Shown: positions 1 to 6,831 of the stretch, piece after piece | Position numbering within the stretch: position 1 is the stretch's first letter | Layout of the letters: each line of letters starts with the position of its first letter | Source: Nitrospirota bacterium | GTDB taxonomy: Bacteria; Nitrospirota; Nitrospiria; Nitrospirales; Nitrospiraceae | Length of the DNA stretch: 12,331 nucleotides | Reading direction: 5' to 3' | Assembly: GCA_020028195.1 (NCBI GenBank) | Contig: JAHWYE010000040.1 | Span: forward strand, 1-12,331 | Position numbers and translations under genes: made by a program | The notes under the pieces: generated by a model | Databases searched by the model: none | The model's input: the letters and a program-made list of their open reading frames with translations, nothing else | Told to the model about the DNA's origin: nothing

Positions 1-1
1 C

Positions 2-1081
2 GAAATTGAAAGCGAGGCCAGGCTTGATGCGGCAAGTGTCTCGAAGCGGATCATTGATGAAGCGAAGGAGGGTGCCGAGCGGGAGGCACGGGAGATCATT
101 GCCCGGTCGATCCAACGGGTGACAAGGGATTATGTGTCGGAGGCCACCATTTCCGTGGTCCCAATTCCGAATGACGGCATGAAAGGCCGAATCATCGGGC
201 GAGAGGGGCGGAACATCCGTGCCATCGAGGCTGCGACGGGGATCGACCTGATCATCGACGAAACACCGGAAGCGGTAGTTATTTCCGGCTTCGATCCGTT
301 GCGACGGGAAGTCGCGAAGGTTTCCCTCGAGCGGTTGATGCAGGATGGTCGGATTCATCCCACTCGGATCGAGGAGATCGTCGAGAAAGTCAAAACCGAC
401 CTCGACAAGTTGATGGTGGAAGAAGCCGAGAAGATCATCTTTGAGGTGGGGCTCTCGGATTTCCACCCCGACCTCGTCAAGGTCCTGGGACGGCTGAAGT
501 ACCGGCTCAGTTACGGGCAGAACAACCTCTACCATGCTCGTGAAGCGGCGTTTATCTGTGGCATTATGGCGGCTGAGTTGGGGCTGGACGTGAAGCTGGC
601 TAAACGCGGGGCCTTGCTTCATGATATCGGCAAGGCGGTCAGTCACGAAGAGGAGGGCCCCCACGCCATGCTGGGCGCCGACCTTGCGAAACGGTACGGC
701 GAGTCAGCCAGAATCGTGAACGCGATTGCGGCTCACCACGAGCAGGTCGAACCGATTTGTCCTGAAACCGTGTTGGTCGCCGCGGCGGAGGCCTTGTCGG
801 CCGCCAGGCCTGGGGCTCGCCGGGAGGCGCTGGAGTCATACGTCAAGCGGCTGGAGAAGCTCGAGTCGTTAGCGGTCAGCTTCAAAGGGGTGCAGAAAGC
901 CTACGCGATCCAGGCGGGTCGCGAGATTCGCGTCATCGTCCGACAGGAAGAGGTCGGCGATACCGAATCGTCCCAACTCTCTCGAGACCTGGCCAAGAAG
1001 ATCGAACAGGAGCTGACCTATCCCGGACAGATCAAAGTCACCGTGATTCGAGAGAGTCGGTTCGTGGACATCGCCAAATGA
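2..1081 (+). CDS. rny: Ribonuclease Y, 3' part (5' end outside window)
   Basis: RNase Y is a membrane-anchored endoribonuclease that starts mRNA decay. The open frame runs in from the left edge, so the usual N-terminal membrane helix and most of the coiled coil are missing. About 359 residues are present against roughly 510-520 for the family. Visible parts in order: about 40 residues rich in Glu, Arg and Ala (end of the coiled coil); a KH RNA-binding domain with GRIIGREGRN; then an HD phosphohydrolase domain with the metal-binding His in YHAREAAF, the HD pair in LLHDIGKA, and the later GPHAMLGADLAKRYGES and AIAAHHE motifs. The GTG at 119 is an internal codon, not a start, because homologous sequence continues upstream of it. 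The stop is TGA at 1079-1081. The next gene is ymdB-like, an arrangement also known in Bacillus (rny-ymdB). No missing catalytic residue is seen. Identification is very secure. Confidence 0.97.
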   Translation, partial: EIESEARLDAASVSKRIIDEAKEGAEREAREIIARSIQRVTRDYVSEATISVVPIPNDGMKGRIIGREGRNIRAIEAATGIDLIIDETPEAVVISGFDPLRREVAKVSLERLMQDGRIHPTRIEEIVEKVKTDLDKLMVEEAEKIIFEVGLSDFHPDLVKVLGRLKYRLSYGQNNLYHAREAAFICGIMAAELGLDVKLAKRGALLHDIGKAVSHEEEGPHAMLGADLAKRYGESARIVNAIAAHHEQVEPICPETVLVAAAEALSAARPGARREALESYVKRLEKLESLAVSFKGVQKAYAIQAGREIRVIVRQEEVGDTESSQLSRDLAKKIEQELTYPGQIKVTVIRESRFVDIAK

Positions 1082-1083
1082 CC

Positions 1084-1162
1084 GTGAGGCGTGAAACGTG
1101 AAGGCTTAGGGGAGGAATCCGGAGATCCTCTCGCGCCTAACGCCTCACACCGTACCCTTCAC
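1084..1162. repeat. Heptamer-based imperfect inverted repeat after rny
   Basis: Three heptamers in perfect register follow the rny stop: GTGAGGC (1084-1090), GTGAAAC (1091-1097) and GTGAAGG (1098-1104), then TTAGG (1106-1110). A GAGGA/TCCTC stem (1112-1116 with 1126-1130) closes the centre. The right arm holds GCCTAAC (1135-1141), GCCTCAC (1142-1148), ACCGTAC (1149-1155) and CCTTCAC (1156-1162), which are the reverse complements of similar heptamers. The arms can pair into a long imperfect hairpin of about 30 bases per side. There is no T-run after it, so it is not a classical intrinsic terminator. It could be a REP-like intergenic element, a transcript 3'-end stabiliser, or an attenuator between rny and the next gene. 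A related element follows fhs. Confidence 0.7.
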
Positions 1163-1191
1163 GGACCTGAAGAAGCACCTGTAGAGAGATC

Positions 1192-1971
1192 ATGAACGTT
1201 CTCTTCATCGGTGACATCATGGGTGAACCTGGGCGCCGGGCGATGTCCCGCCTGCTTCCCAAGGTGGTGACCCAGCAAGTCGTGGATCTGGTGATCGGGA
1301 ACGGGGAAAACGTGGCCGGCGGGTTTGGGATCACGCCGGAGCTGGCTCAGGAACTGTTTGAGATGGGCCTCTCGGTGATCACCACCGGCAACCACGCCTG
1401 GGACAGAAGGGAGATTCTGGACTTCATTCGACAGGAGCCGAGGCTGTTGCGCCCAGCGAACTATCCCAGCGGAGCTCCCGGGCAGGGCAGTATAGTGGTA
1501 GAAACTCCGGCCGGAGAGCGACTCGCCGTGCTTCAGCTCATGGGGCGGACCTTCATGCCGACTCTGGACTGTCCCTTCCAGGTGGCCCGGCGCGAGGTCG
1601 CGCGGCTCAAGGCCGAGACTCACGCCATCATTGTGGACATGCATGCGGAGGCGACGTCGGAGAAGATGGCGATGGGCCATTTCCTGGACGGGGAGGTGTC
1701 AGCGGTGGTCGGCACTCACACCCATGTTCAGACCGCGGATGAACAGATTCTGCCAAAAGGGACCGCCTACATCACTGACATCGGAATGACCGGTCCGGTT
1801 AATTCCGTGATCGGCATCAAAAAAGAGCTCGCGATTGAGAAGTTTCTGACTCAGATGCCGCGCCGCTTCGAAGTGGCTTCGGGACCGGCTGTCTTCAGCG
1901 CCGTGCTGATCGAGCTGGATGGCCAGATCGGCAAAGCCATTCGCATTCGACGTTTCCGAATTCCGGACTAG
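1192..1971 (+). CDS. ymdB: YmdB-family metallophosphoesterase (cyclic-nucleotide phosphodiesterase type)
   Basis: This is a 259-residue calcineurin-like phosphoesterase of the YmdB (TIGR00282-type) family. In Bacillus the homologue hydrolyses 2',3'- and 3',5'-cyclic nucleotides and affects biofilm and motility decisions. The family's metal-site residues are visible: D8 in FIGDIMGEPGR, E39 and N40 in GNGEN, N67-H68 in TTGNHAWD, H151 in DMHAEATSEK, and H176/H178 in VGTHTHVQTAD. The late motif YITDIGMTGP is also typical. Length matches the family (about 260). The ATG at 1192 fits the family N-terminus, but upstream there is only a weak GAGAG-type ribosome site, so translation may be modest or coupled to the transcript from rny. 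The 110-base gap to rny carries a large inverted repeat. Physiological substrate in this organism is inferred, not seen. Confidence 0.93.
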   Translation: MNVLFIGDIMGEPGRRAMSRLLPKVVTQQVVDLVIGNGENVAGGFGITPELAQELFEMGLSVITTGNHAWDRREILDFIRQEPRLLRPANYPSGAPGQGSIVVETPAGERLAVLQLMGRTFMPTLDCPFQVARREVARLKAETHAIIVDMHAEATSEKMAMGHFLDGEVSAVVGTHTHVQTADEQILPKGTAYITDIGMTGPVNSVIGIKKELAIEKFLTQMPRRFEVASGPAVFSAVLIELDGQIGKAIRIRRFRIPD

Positions 1972-2026
1972 TGGTGAGCGGGCCTTGCAGAAAGGCTTCC
2001 CGCGTCGCTCTTGCCGCTGAACGCTC

Positions 2027-3397
2027 GTGAAAGAGCTGCCGAAACGGATTCTCACTGTTTCCGAGCTGACCCTCCTGGTCAGGGACCGACTCGAGGAACG
2101 GTTTCCTGACATCTGGGTGGAGGGCGAGCTCTCCAACCTGCGTACGCCTTCCTCCGGACATTTCTATTTCACCCTCAAGGATGAACATAGCCAGCTCCGG
2201 GCTGTGCTGTTCAAGGCCGGCGCCCAGCGCCTTCGATTCGACTTGCGCGAGGGGCTTCACGTGATCGTTCGCGGGCATCTGACGGTCTATGGGCCGCGAG
2301 GAGAGTACCAAGCGGTTCTGGATTACGTGGAACCCAAGGGAATCGGCGCGCTCCAGATCGCCCTGGACCAGTTGAAAGAGAAACTGGCCCGTGAGGGGCT
2401 GTTTGACCAGTCCAGGAAACGGCCTCTGCCGTTTCTCCCGCGGACGGTCGGCCTCGTAACCTCCTTGTCGGGCGCGGCCGTCCGTGACATCCTGGCCGTG
2501 CTCACGCGTCGGTGTCCATCCGTGGGCGTGCTGATCGCTCCGGTGCCTGTCCAAGGGGAGAACGCGGCGCCGCGGATCGCCGGCGCCATCCGGGTACTCA
2601 GCGCGTCCGGCAAGGTCGATGTCATAATCGTGGGGCGAGGAGGCGGGTCTTTAGAGGATCTCTGGTGCTTCAATGAAGAGATCGTGGTGCGCGCGATCGC
2701 CGAGTCTGCAGTGCCGGTGGTGTCCGCCGTCGGCCACGAGATCGATTATACCCTGGCTGATTTTGCGGCGGACTACCGAGCCCCAACGCCCTCGGCGGCC
2801 GCCGAGGCTGTCGTCCCTGTCCTGGATGACTTGGTCGGAACCATTCGCAGCCTACAGGGCCGGTTGGCGCAAGTGATGCGGAGACAGCTCTCCATCGTCC
2901 GTCAGCAGGTGCAGGACTACGACGGGGTGTCACCGGTCCTGAAGTTGCTGATCCAGCGTGATGCGCAGCGTCTGGATGATTTCACCGAGCGGCTGGGGGT
3001 GTCGTCGGGGGACATGCTATCGATCTTTCGACAACGGGTGGTGACCTGCCGGCACCACTTGCAAATATTCAGCCCTCTCTCCCCTGTCAGAAACGCGCTG
3101 ATTCTGGTGCCCCAGCTTCTCAAGCGAGTGGAGCAGCGGATGTTGGCTGTGCTCGCCTTCAGGCGGCAAGCGGTGCGGTCGATCGCGGCCGCGCTGGACG
3201 GACTGAGCCCTCTGGCCATCCTGGGTCGTGGCTACAGCATTGTGCAGACGGTTCCGGACGGCCTCATTGTCAGAAGGGCAAGGGATGTCTCCGTGGGCGA
3301 CGAAATCCGCGCAAGATTTGCGGAGGGCCAACTGCTAGCCTCGGTTCGCCAAGTCTTGCCTGAATCGCTTGACCTTGCGGACAACGGCGGTATATAA
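2027..3397 (+). CDS. xseA: Exodeoxyribonuclease VII large subunit
   Basis: XseA is the catalytic large subunit of exonuclease VII, which degrades single-stranded DNA from both ends in the cytoplasm together with several XseB subunits. At 456 residues it has the same length as the E. coli protein. Residues about 8-105 form the N-terminal OB-fold (EGELSNLR, GHFYFTLKD, VRGHLTVYGPRGEYQ). The catalytic domain has GLVTSLSGAAVRDI near 142-155, the glycine-rich GRGGGSLEDLWCFN at 203-216, GHEIDYTLAD from 236 and RAPTPSAAAE at 251-260. A helical C-terminal part follows, ending in the family's LGRGYSIV region. The GTG at 2027 is chosen because an in-frame TGA lies three codons upstream (2018-2020). No good ribosome-binding site precedes it. 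It lies 55 bases after the ymdB-like gene and is followed by xseB. Confidence 0.97.
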   Translation: MKELPKRILTVSELTLLVRDRLEERFPDIWVEGELSNLRTPSSGHFYFTLKDEHSQLRAVLFKAGAQRLRFDLREGLHVIVRGHLTVYGPRGEYQAVLDYVEPKGIGALQIALDQLKEKLAREGLFDQSRKRPLPFLPRTVGLVTSLSGAAVRDILAVLTRRCPSVGVLIAPVPVQGENAAPRIAGAIRVLSASGKVDVIIVGRGGGSLEDLWCFNEEIVVRAIAESAVPVVSAVGHEIDYTLADFAADYRAPTPSAAAEAVVPVLDDLVGTIRSLQGRLAQVMRRQLSIVRQQVQDYDGVSPVLKLLIQRDAQRLDDFTERLGVSSGDMLSIFRQRVVTCRHHLQIFSPLSPVRNALILVPQLLKRVEQRMLAVLAFRRQAVRSIAAALDGLSPLAILGRGYSIVQTVPDGLIVRRARDVSVGDEIRARFAEGQLLASVRQVLPESLDLADNGGI

Positions 3398-3556
3398 CCG
3401 CCACGCTGCATCCTCCCGTGGGTTCGAGATGTCTCGGCGGTGCGGGGCGGTTCAATTGAGTCGAGCGGGCTGGCACGCGCTCTCCCCAAAGCACGGAAGG
3501 AAGAGCCTTCGAGCGGGACGCTGGCCCAATGGTGAGTGCGAGGAGGAGAGCTTCCG

Positions 3557-3814
3557 ATGGCGACGTTGAAATTTGAGGACGCCATGGCCCGGCTCGAAAC
3601 GATCGTCTCGGAACTGGAACATGGAGACCTTCCCCTCGACGAGTCGTTAAAGATTTTCGAGGAAGGCATCAAGCTGTCTAAAACCTGTCTCAAGATGCTT
3701 GATGACGCTGAACGCAAAGTCGAGATTCTGATTCAGGACAAGGACGGGAAGAAGCGGCTTCGTGCCTACAGTCCCGACGAGGAAGAAACCGATGAGTCCT
3801 CACCTTCCGCCTGA
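3557..3814 (+). CDS. xseB: Exodeoxyribonuclease VII small subunit
   Basis: XseB is the small accessory subunit of exonuclease VII. The 85-residue product shows the family signature: KFEDAMARLETIVSELEHGDLPLDES in short pieces (FEDAMARLE, IVSELEHG, LPLDESL), then FEEGIKLSKTC and a second helix LDDAERKVEIL. The tail is acidic and serine-rich (DEEETDESSPSA). The start is placed at ATG 3557 because AGGAGG at 3541-3546 sits about 10 bases upstream and the family N-terminus begins here. An in-frame ATG at 3536 would add seven unconserved residues and lies upstream of the ribosome site. The 159 bases between xseA and xseB hold nothing I can identify. tlyA begins 44 bases downstream. Confidence 0.95.
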   Translation: MATLKFEDAMARLETIVSELEHGDLPLDESLKIFEEGIKLSKTCLKMLDDAERKVEILIQDKDGKKRLRAYSPDEEETDESSPSA

Positions 3815-3858
3815 GCCTTCACCGCATATGAGCACTACTACCTCGGTGGCTGTTCCTC

Positions 3859-4629
3859 ATGACCCATAAGAGCTCATCGTTTCGGGAACGGTTGGATCGC
3901 GCGTTGGTCACCCGTGGGTTGGCCGAGAGTCGGGAACAGGCCAGTCGGTTGATCCTGACCGGTGCGGTCAAAGTGAACGGCATGCTCGCCGACAAGCAAG
4001 CCAGGCTTGTGTCGGCTGGTGCAAAGATCGAAGTCGCGCTGAAAGAGGCTCCGTTCGTAAGCCGCGCCGGGGGAAAACTGGCCGCGGCGCTTGAGGCGTT
4101 CGGCGTGGATCCCAAAGGGCTGGTTGCGCTGGATGTCGGCGTGTCCACTGGAGGATTCACCGACTGCCTCCTCCAGCAGGGGGCACGTCGAGTGTACGCA
4201 GTGGATGTTGGGTATGGTCAACTGGACTGGCGGCTACGCCAGGACCCGAGAGTGGTGGTATTGGAACGGCAGAACATTCGATACCTCGACAGGTCGTTGG
4301 TTCCAGATTCGATCGATCTGGCAGTGATCGATGTCTCCTTCATCTCGCTCACGATCGTGCTGCCATGCGTCAGCTGCTTTCTGGGGCAGGAAGCTTGGGT
4401 GATCACCCTGGTCAAGCCTCAATTCGAGGTGGGGCGGGGGCAAGTGGGGCGAGGTGGAATCGTGCGCCATGATCAGCAGCGCCGCGCCGTAACCGACAAG
4501 ATACTCGTTTGCGGGGACCAGTTAGGCCTGAGGTGCGTCGGTGTTCTGGACTCTCCGATTCTTGGGCAAAAGGGGAACCGTGAAGTGTTGGTCGGATTCC
4601 AGCGGACGGCGAAACGCTTGGCGAGCTGA
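3859..4629 (+). CDS. tlyA: TlyA-family 2'-O-methyltransferase (16S/23S rRNA, hemolysin A family)
   Basis: TlyA proteins use S-adenosylmethionine to 2'-O-methylate ribosomal RNA cytidines; in mycobacteria this also conditions capreomycin sensitivity. The 256-residue product has an N-terminal S4 RNA-binding domain (about residues 8-65, RLDRALVTRGLAESREQASR), the linker FVSRAGGKLAAALE (66-79), the SAM-binding loop DVGVSTGGFTD (92-102), the acidic AVDVGYGQLDWRLR segment, VIDVSFISL around D158, and LVKPQFEVGR with K186. All the hallmark motifs are present. An in-frame TGA at 3829-3831 blocks upstream extension, and ATG 3859 fits the family start. The ribosome site is poor. It follows xseB directly; the ispA and dxs genes that often sit between them elsewhere are missing. 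Exact target nucleotides are not predictable from sequence alone. Confidence 0.94.
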   Translation: MTHKSSSFRERLDRALVTRGLAESREQASRLILTGAVKVNGMLADKQARLVSAGAKIEVALKEAPFVSRAGGKLAAALEAFGVDPKGLVALDVGVSTGGFTDCLLQQGARRVYAVDVGYGQLDWRLRQDPRVVVLERQNIRYLDRSLVPDSIDLAVIDVSFISLTIVLPCVSCFLGQEAWVITLVKPQFEVGRGQVGRGGIVRHDQQRRAVTDKILVCGDQLGLRCVGVLDSPILGQKGNREVLVGFQRTAKRLAS

Positions 4630-4698
4630 CTGGTCATGTAGCCGAAGGACGCCCTGACCGCTTGTGGCAATGATTGAGGGAAAGAGCACGAGGGTGAC

Positions 4699-5619
4699 AT
4701 GAAAGTGTTGGTGACGGGGGGTGCTGGATTCATCGGGTCCCATCTTGTCGATCGTCTTGTTCAGGAGGGACACGAGGTGGTGGTGGTGGACAATCTCTCC
4801 ACCGGCAAACGGAGAAATCTCAACAGATCGGCGCGGTTTTACAAGCTGGACATTCAAAGTGCTCGTCTGGCCAGGGTGTTTAGAAACGAACGGCCTTCGC
4901 TGGTCATGCATCTCGCGGCTCAAATGGACGTGCGTCGTTCGGTGGAGGATCCAGTCTTTGATGCGCAGGTGAATATTCTGGGGATGTTGAACCTTCTGGA
5001 ACAAGCCGTGAGACACGGGACCAGGAAGGTCGTCTTCTCCTCGTCAGGAGGAGCCATCTACGGAGAGCAGGAGCATTTTCCCGCTCCTGAGTCTCATGCG
5101 ACCCAGCCGCTCTCGCCCTATGGCATCAGCAAGTTGAGCGGAGAGCAATACCTGGCCTACTACCAGCGAGTGAGCGGAATTCAATTCGTGAGTCTTCGAT
5201 ACGCGAATGTGTATGGGCCACGACAGGACCCAGAGGGAGAAGCAGGAGTGGTGGCGATCTTCATCCAGAAGTTGTTGAGCGGGGAGCAACCGATCATCAA
5301 CGGGAATGGCCGTCAGACCAGGGACTTTGTGTTTGTGGACGACGTCGTGGAGGCGAATCTCGCGGTGATGGGAAAGGAGGTGCAGGGCACCTATAACGTG
5401 GGGACGTCCCAAGAAACCTCGGTCAATGACCTGTTTGTCATTCTCAAGGACCTGACGACATCCGGATGCAAAGAAGTCCATGGCCCGGCTAAGCAGGGAG
5501 AGCAAGTCCGGAGCGTCATCGACGCGGCCAAGCTTCGGCAGGAACTAGGGTGGGAACCTCGAGTCTCTCTTCAAGAAGGACTCAGTCGAACGGTTGAATT
5601 CTTCCGCGGGCAGGGGTGA
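4699..5619 (+). CDS. NAD-dependent epimerase/dehydratase, UDP-sugar 4-epimerase type
   Basis: This is an extended short-chain dehydrogenase/reductase of 306 residues, probably interconverting nucleotide sugars (UDP-glucose/UDP-galactose or their N-acetyl forms) for surface polysaccharides. It shows the NAD-binding Rossmann motif TGGAGFIGSH with G7, G10 and G13, the D31 that favours NAD over NADP (VVVDNLSTGKR), HLAAQMDVRRS (71-81), the serine region VVFSSSGGAIYG (111-122), the catalytic pair Y141xxxK145 in SPYGISK, and RYANVYGPRQDP (167-178). Later GRQTRDFVFVDDVV and YNVGTS are typical of GalE/WbpP-like members. ATG 4699 follows a GAGGG ribosome site at close range. It begins 69 bases after tlyA and ends 35 bases before the convergent rhodanese gene. 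The exact sugar substrate cannot be fixed from sequence, so no symbol is given. Confidence 0.9.
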   Translation: MKVLVTGGAGFIGSHLVDRLVQEGHEVVVVDNLSTGKRRNLNRSARFYKLDIQSARLARVFRNERPSLVMHLAAQMDVRRSVEDPVFDAQVNILGMLNLLEQAVRHGTRKVVFSSSGGAIYGEQEHFPAPESHATQPLSPYGISKLSGEQYLAYYQRVSGIQFVSLRYANVYGPRQDPEGEAGVVAIFIQKLLSGEQPIINGNGRQTRDFVFVDDVVEANLAVMGKEVQGTYNVGTSQETSVNDLFVILKDLTTSGCKEVHGPAKQGEQVRSVIDAAKLRQELGWEPRVSLQEGLSRTVEFFRGQG

Positions 5620-5654
5620 CAGTTGTCCGTCTCAGGCGACTCTGGTGTTGATCC

Positions 5655-5981
5655 TCATCCTCGGTATCGTGGAACAGTGGGATCGACTAGAACCGACCAG
5701 GCGTCGATCCCTCCGACCAGGTTTTTCACGTTCTTGAAGCCCTGCTGGTGCAGGAACCCCATCGCATCGGCGCTGCGCATTCCGTGGTGGCAGTGGGCCA
5801 CAATCTCGGCATCACGGTCCAGTTTATCCAGTGATTGCGGAAGCGTACCCAGTGGGATCAGGACAGCCCCTTCGATCTTCGCCATTGAGTATTCCCAAGG
5901 TTCCCTTACGTCCAGGATAAAAATCTTGTCCCCTTTATCCAGACGTTCCTTTAACTCTCTGGGTGTGATGGTGAAGCTCAT
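5655..5981 (-). CDS. Single-domain rhodanese-like sulfurtransferase
   Basis: This is a 108-residue cytoplasmic single-domain rhodanese, a persulfide/sulfur carrier family. It begins with a TPRELKERLD helix, then FILDVREPWEY (D24, R26, E27), and the active-site loop CHHGMRS with the catalytic Cys at residue 64, followed by ADAMGFLHQQGF and LVGGIDAWS. CHHGMRS is a common variant loop in single-domain rhodaneses. ATG 5981 is chosen because AGGGAGGGG lies just upstream. An in-frame ATG at 6008 would add nine residues (MPPFQGGAA), but it falls inside the predicted -10 box of the gene's promoter and so should not be in the transcript. The gene is convergent with the epimerase and divergent from cutA. 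The sulfur donor and acceptor are unknown. Confidence 0.92.
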   Translation of the reverse strand: MSFTITPRELKERLDKGDKIFILDVREPWEYSMAKIEGAVLIPLGTLPQSLDKLDRDAEIVAHCHHGMRSADAMGFLHQQGFKNVKNLVGGIDAWSVLVDPTVPRYRG

Positions 5982-5996
5982 GGCGGCCCCTCCCTG

Positions 5997-6024
5997 AAAT
6001 GGGGGCATGATAAGCCCCGCATTT
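5997..6024. repeat. Palindrome over the rhodanese -10 box and transcript start
   Basis: The left arm AAATGGGGGC (5997-6006) and right arm GCCCCGCATTT (6014-6024) are reverse complements apart from one extra base (the reverse complement of the right arm is AAATGCGGGGC). They flank a 7-base centre, ATGATAA, which contains the -10 box. The arms lie from about the transcript start to inside the spacer. This position fits an operator bound by a dimeric repressor. The alternative is chance or a structural hairpin. Confidence 0.5.
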
Positions 6025-6036
6025 GGGATCTGTCAA
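6007..6036 (-). promoter_or_regulatory. Sigma70-type promoter of the rhodanese gene
   Basis: On the minus strand there is a perfect -35 box TTGACA (complement of 6031-6036), an 18-base spacer, and a -10 box TATCAT (complement of 6007-6012, five of six consensus bases). The expected transcript start is near 6000, about 19 bases before ATG 5981, leaving room for the AGGGAGGGG ribosome site. This is the best sigma70-like promoter I see in the window. Confidence 0.65.
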
Positions 6037-6071
6037 CGGATGCCTGTGAGAGCCTTTATAGGATTGTCAGT

Positions 6072-6108
6072 ACCTCTCCGGCCCTACGGTTTCAACTAGG
6101 GGAGAGGT
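6072..6108. other. Bulged hairpin in the rhodanese-cutA intergenic region
   Basis: ACCTCTC (6072-6078) pairs with GAGAGGT (6102-6108) and CCCTA (6082-6086) with TAGGG (6097-6101). That gives 7 plus 5 base pairs with a three-base bulge and a 10-base loop (6087-6096). On the plus strand it is followed by CAAAA, not a T-run, so it does not look like an intrinsic terminator in either direction. It could be part of a small RNA, a leader structure or a protein site. Confidence 0.45.
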
Positions 6109-6350
6109 CAAAAGACTTAGTGAATCTCCTCTTTTTGAAAGGAGGGACTTGAGCAAGTGCCAGGACGGAGATTGGACGTATTCTGACTAGAGATGAACGC
6201 ATTTTGTACCCTGTTCCATACACCGAAGTGATCTTGGAACCACATCACGGATGTAAGTCATTGAATTTATTTCTCATATTTTTCAGCATCATTTGATATC
6301 ACGTTTACACGCGGCATGAATGTTGCTAATGCTATCAGGAGGAACTACGG

Positions 6351-6680
6351 GTGGCAAAACCCATAACTGAGATCGTGGTGTTTGTAACCACGTCCTCAGA
6401 AGAGGAAGCGACCAGAATCAGCCGTATCCTCGTTGAAGCAGGGTTGGTCGCTTGCGCGAATGTGCTTCCCAGGGTTCGCTCGATCTTCCGATGGGAAGGG
6501 AAGGTTACGGAGGAGCAGGAATCACTCATGGTGCTGAAGACGCGAGCCAGTCGTTTCAAGGAATTGGCGATGACAATCAAAGGCGTCCATAGCTACAGTG
6601 TCCCAGAGATTATCGCCATACCTGTCGTTCAAGGGTCTGCTGAGTACCTGAGCTGGATTAGAGAAGTAACCGCTAAATGA
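6351..6680 (+). CDS. cutA: CutA1 divalent-ion tolerance family protein
   Basis: CutA is a small, very stable trimeric cytoplasmic protein of PII-like fold, linked to divalent metal tolerance; its precise role is unsettled. The 109-residue product matches the family in length and motifs: VVFVTTSSEEEATRIS at the start, LVEAGLVACANVLP with C35, SIFRWEGKVTEEQE, then H80 and Y82 in HSYSVPEIIAIPV and finally YLSWI. The start codon is GTG at 6351, strongly supported by AGGAGG at 6337-6342 with 8 bases between. No long sequence precedes it in frame that looks conserved. It is divergent from the rhodanese gene and 151 bases upstream of the peptidase gene. Metal binding and regulation are not demonstrated by the sequence. 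Confidence 0.95.
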   Translation: MAKPITEIVVFVTTSSEEEATRISRILVEAGLVACANVLPRVRSIFRWEGKVTEEQESLMVLKTRASRFKELAMTIKGVHSYSVPEIIAIPVVQGSAEYLSWIREVTAK

Positions 6681-6709
6681 TTGAAATGATTACTGATTGT
6701 ACGAAATTG

Positions 6710-6738
6710 TTGACCCGGATAGCTGGACTGAGTAGACT
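6710..6738 (+). promoter_or_regulatory. Sigma70-type promoter of the M23 peptidase gene
   Basis: A -35 box TTGACC (6710-6715), a 17-base spacer and a -10 box TAGACT (6733-6738, four of six consensus bases) lie in the AT-rich gap between cutA and the peptidase gene. The predicted transcript start is near 6745, giving a leader of about 87 bases. This would let the peptidase gene be expressed apart from cutA. Confidence 0.5.
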
Positions 6739-6831
6739 GGTGACCCTTACGCGGGCGAAGCAAGTGGTAAACTTGTTCCAACACAGGATTAGTTTTAGGG
6801 ATTTGGCTATTCTCTCTGGGGAGTGAAGATC

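Larger units (their letters stand above)
5982..6350. other. Divergent intergenic region, AT-rich, between rhodanese gene and cutA
   Basis: These 369 bases contain no convincing gene. The rhodanese-proximal end holds its promoter and a palindrome. The middle has one clear hairpin (6072-6108) and a smaller CTCCT/AGGAG hairpin (6126-6130 with 6040-offset partner 6140-6144). The cutA-proximal part is strongly AT-rich: 6241-6300 has 18 G or C of 60 by hand count. A GG-N10-GC sigma54-like motif lies at 6313-6326, and the cutA ribosome site AGGAGG is at 6337-6342. No open frame here has both a start with a ribosome site and recognisable sequence. Confidence 0.6.

Noticed and set aside
119..121. GTG 119 as the start of rny
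   Set aside because: The frame is open to the left edge and encodes RNase Y coiled-coil sequence upstream; the gene is simply cut by the window.
1895..2554. Minus-strand open frame of 219 codons opposite ymdB/xseA
   Set aside because: It spans the antisense of two well-identified genes, with no recognisable domain or start signal.
3369..3569. Small plus-strand frame across the xseA-xseB gap
   Set aside because: It overlaps the xseA end and the xseB start, has no ribosome site and no conserved sequence; the gap is more likely non-coding.
5604..5660. Bidirectional terminator between the epimerase and rhodanese genes
   Set aside because: Only weak, short complementarity such as GACA/TGTC is present and there is no T-tract.
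5982..6008. Upstream ATG (6008) as the rhodanese start
   Set aside because: It lies inside the predicted -10 box and adds nine unconserved residues; ATG 5981 has a strong ribosome site.
6126..6144. CTCCT/AGGAG hairpin with a T-run in the loop as an intrinsic terminator
   Set aside because: The T-run is in the loop, not after the stem, on either strand, and no gene ends just before it.
6823..6831. GTG 6823 as the M23 peptidase start
   Set aside because: It overlaps the GGGGAG ribosome site that correctly serves ATG 6832.
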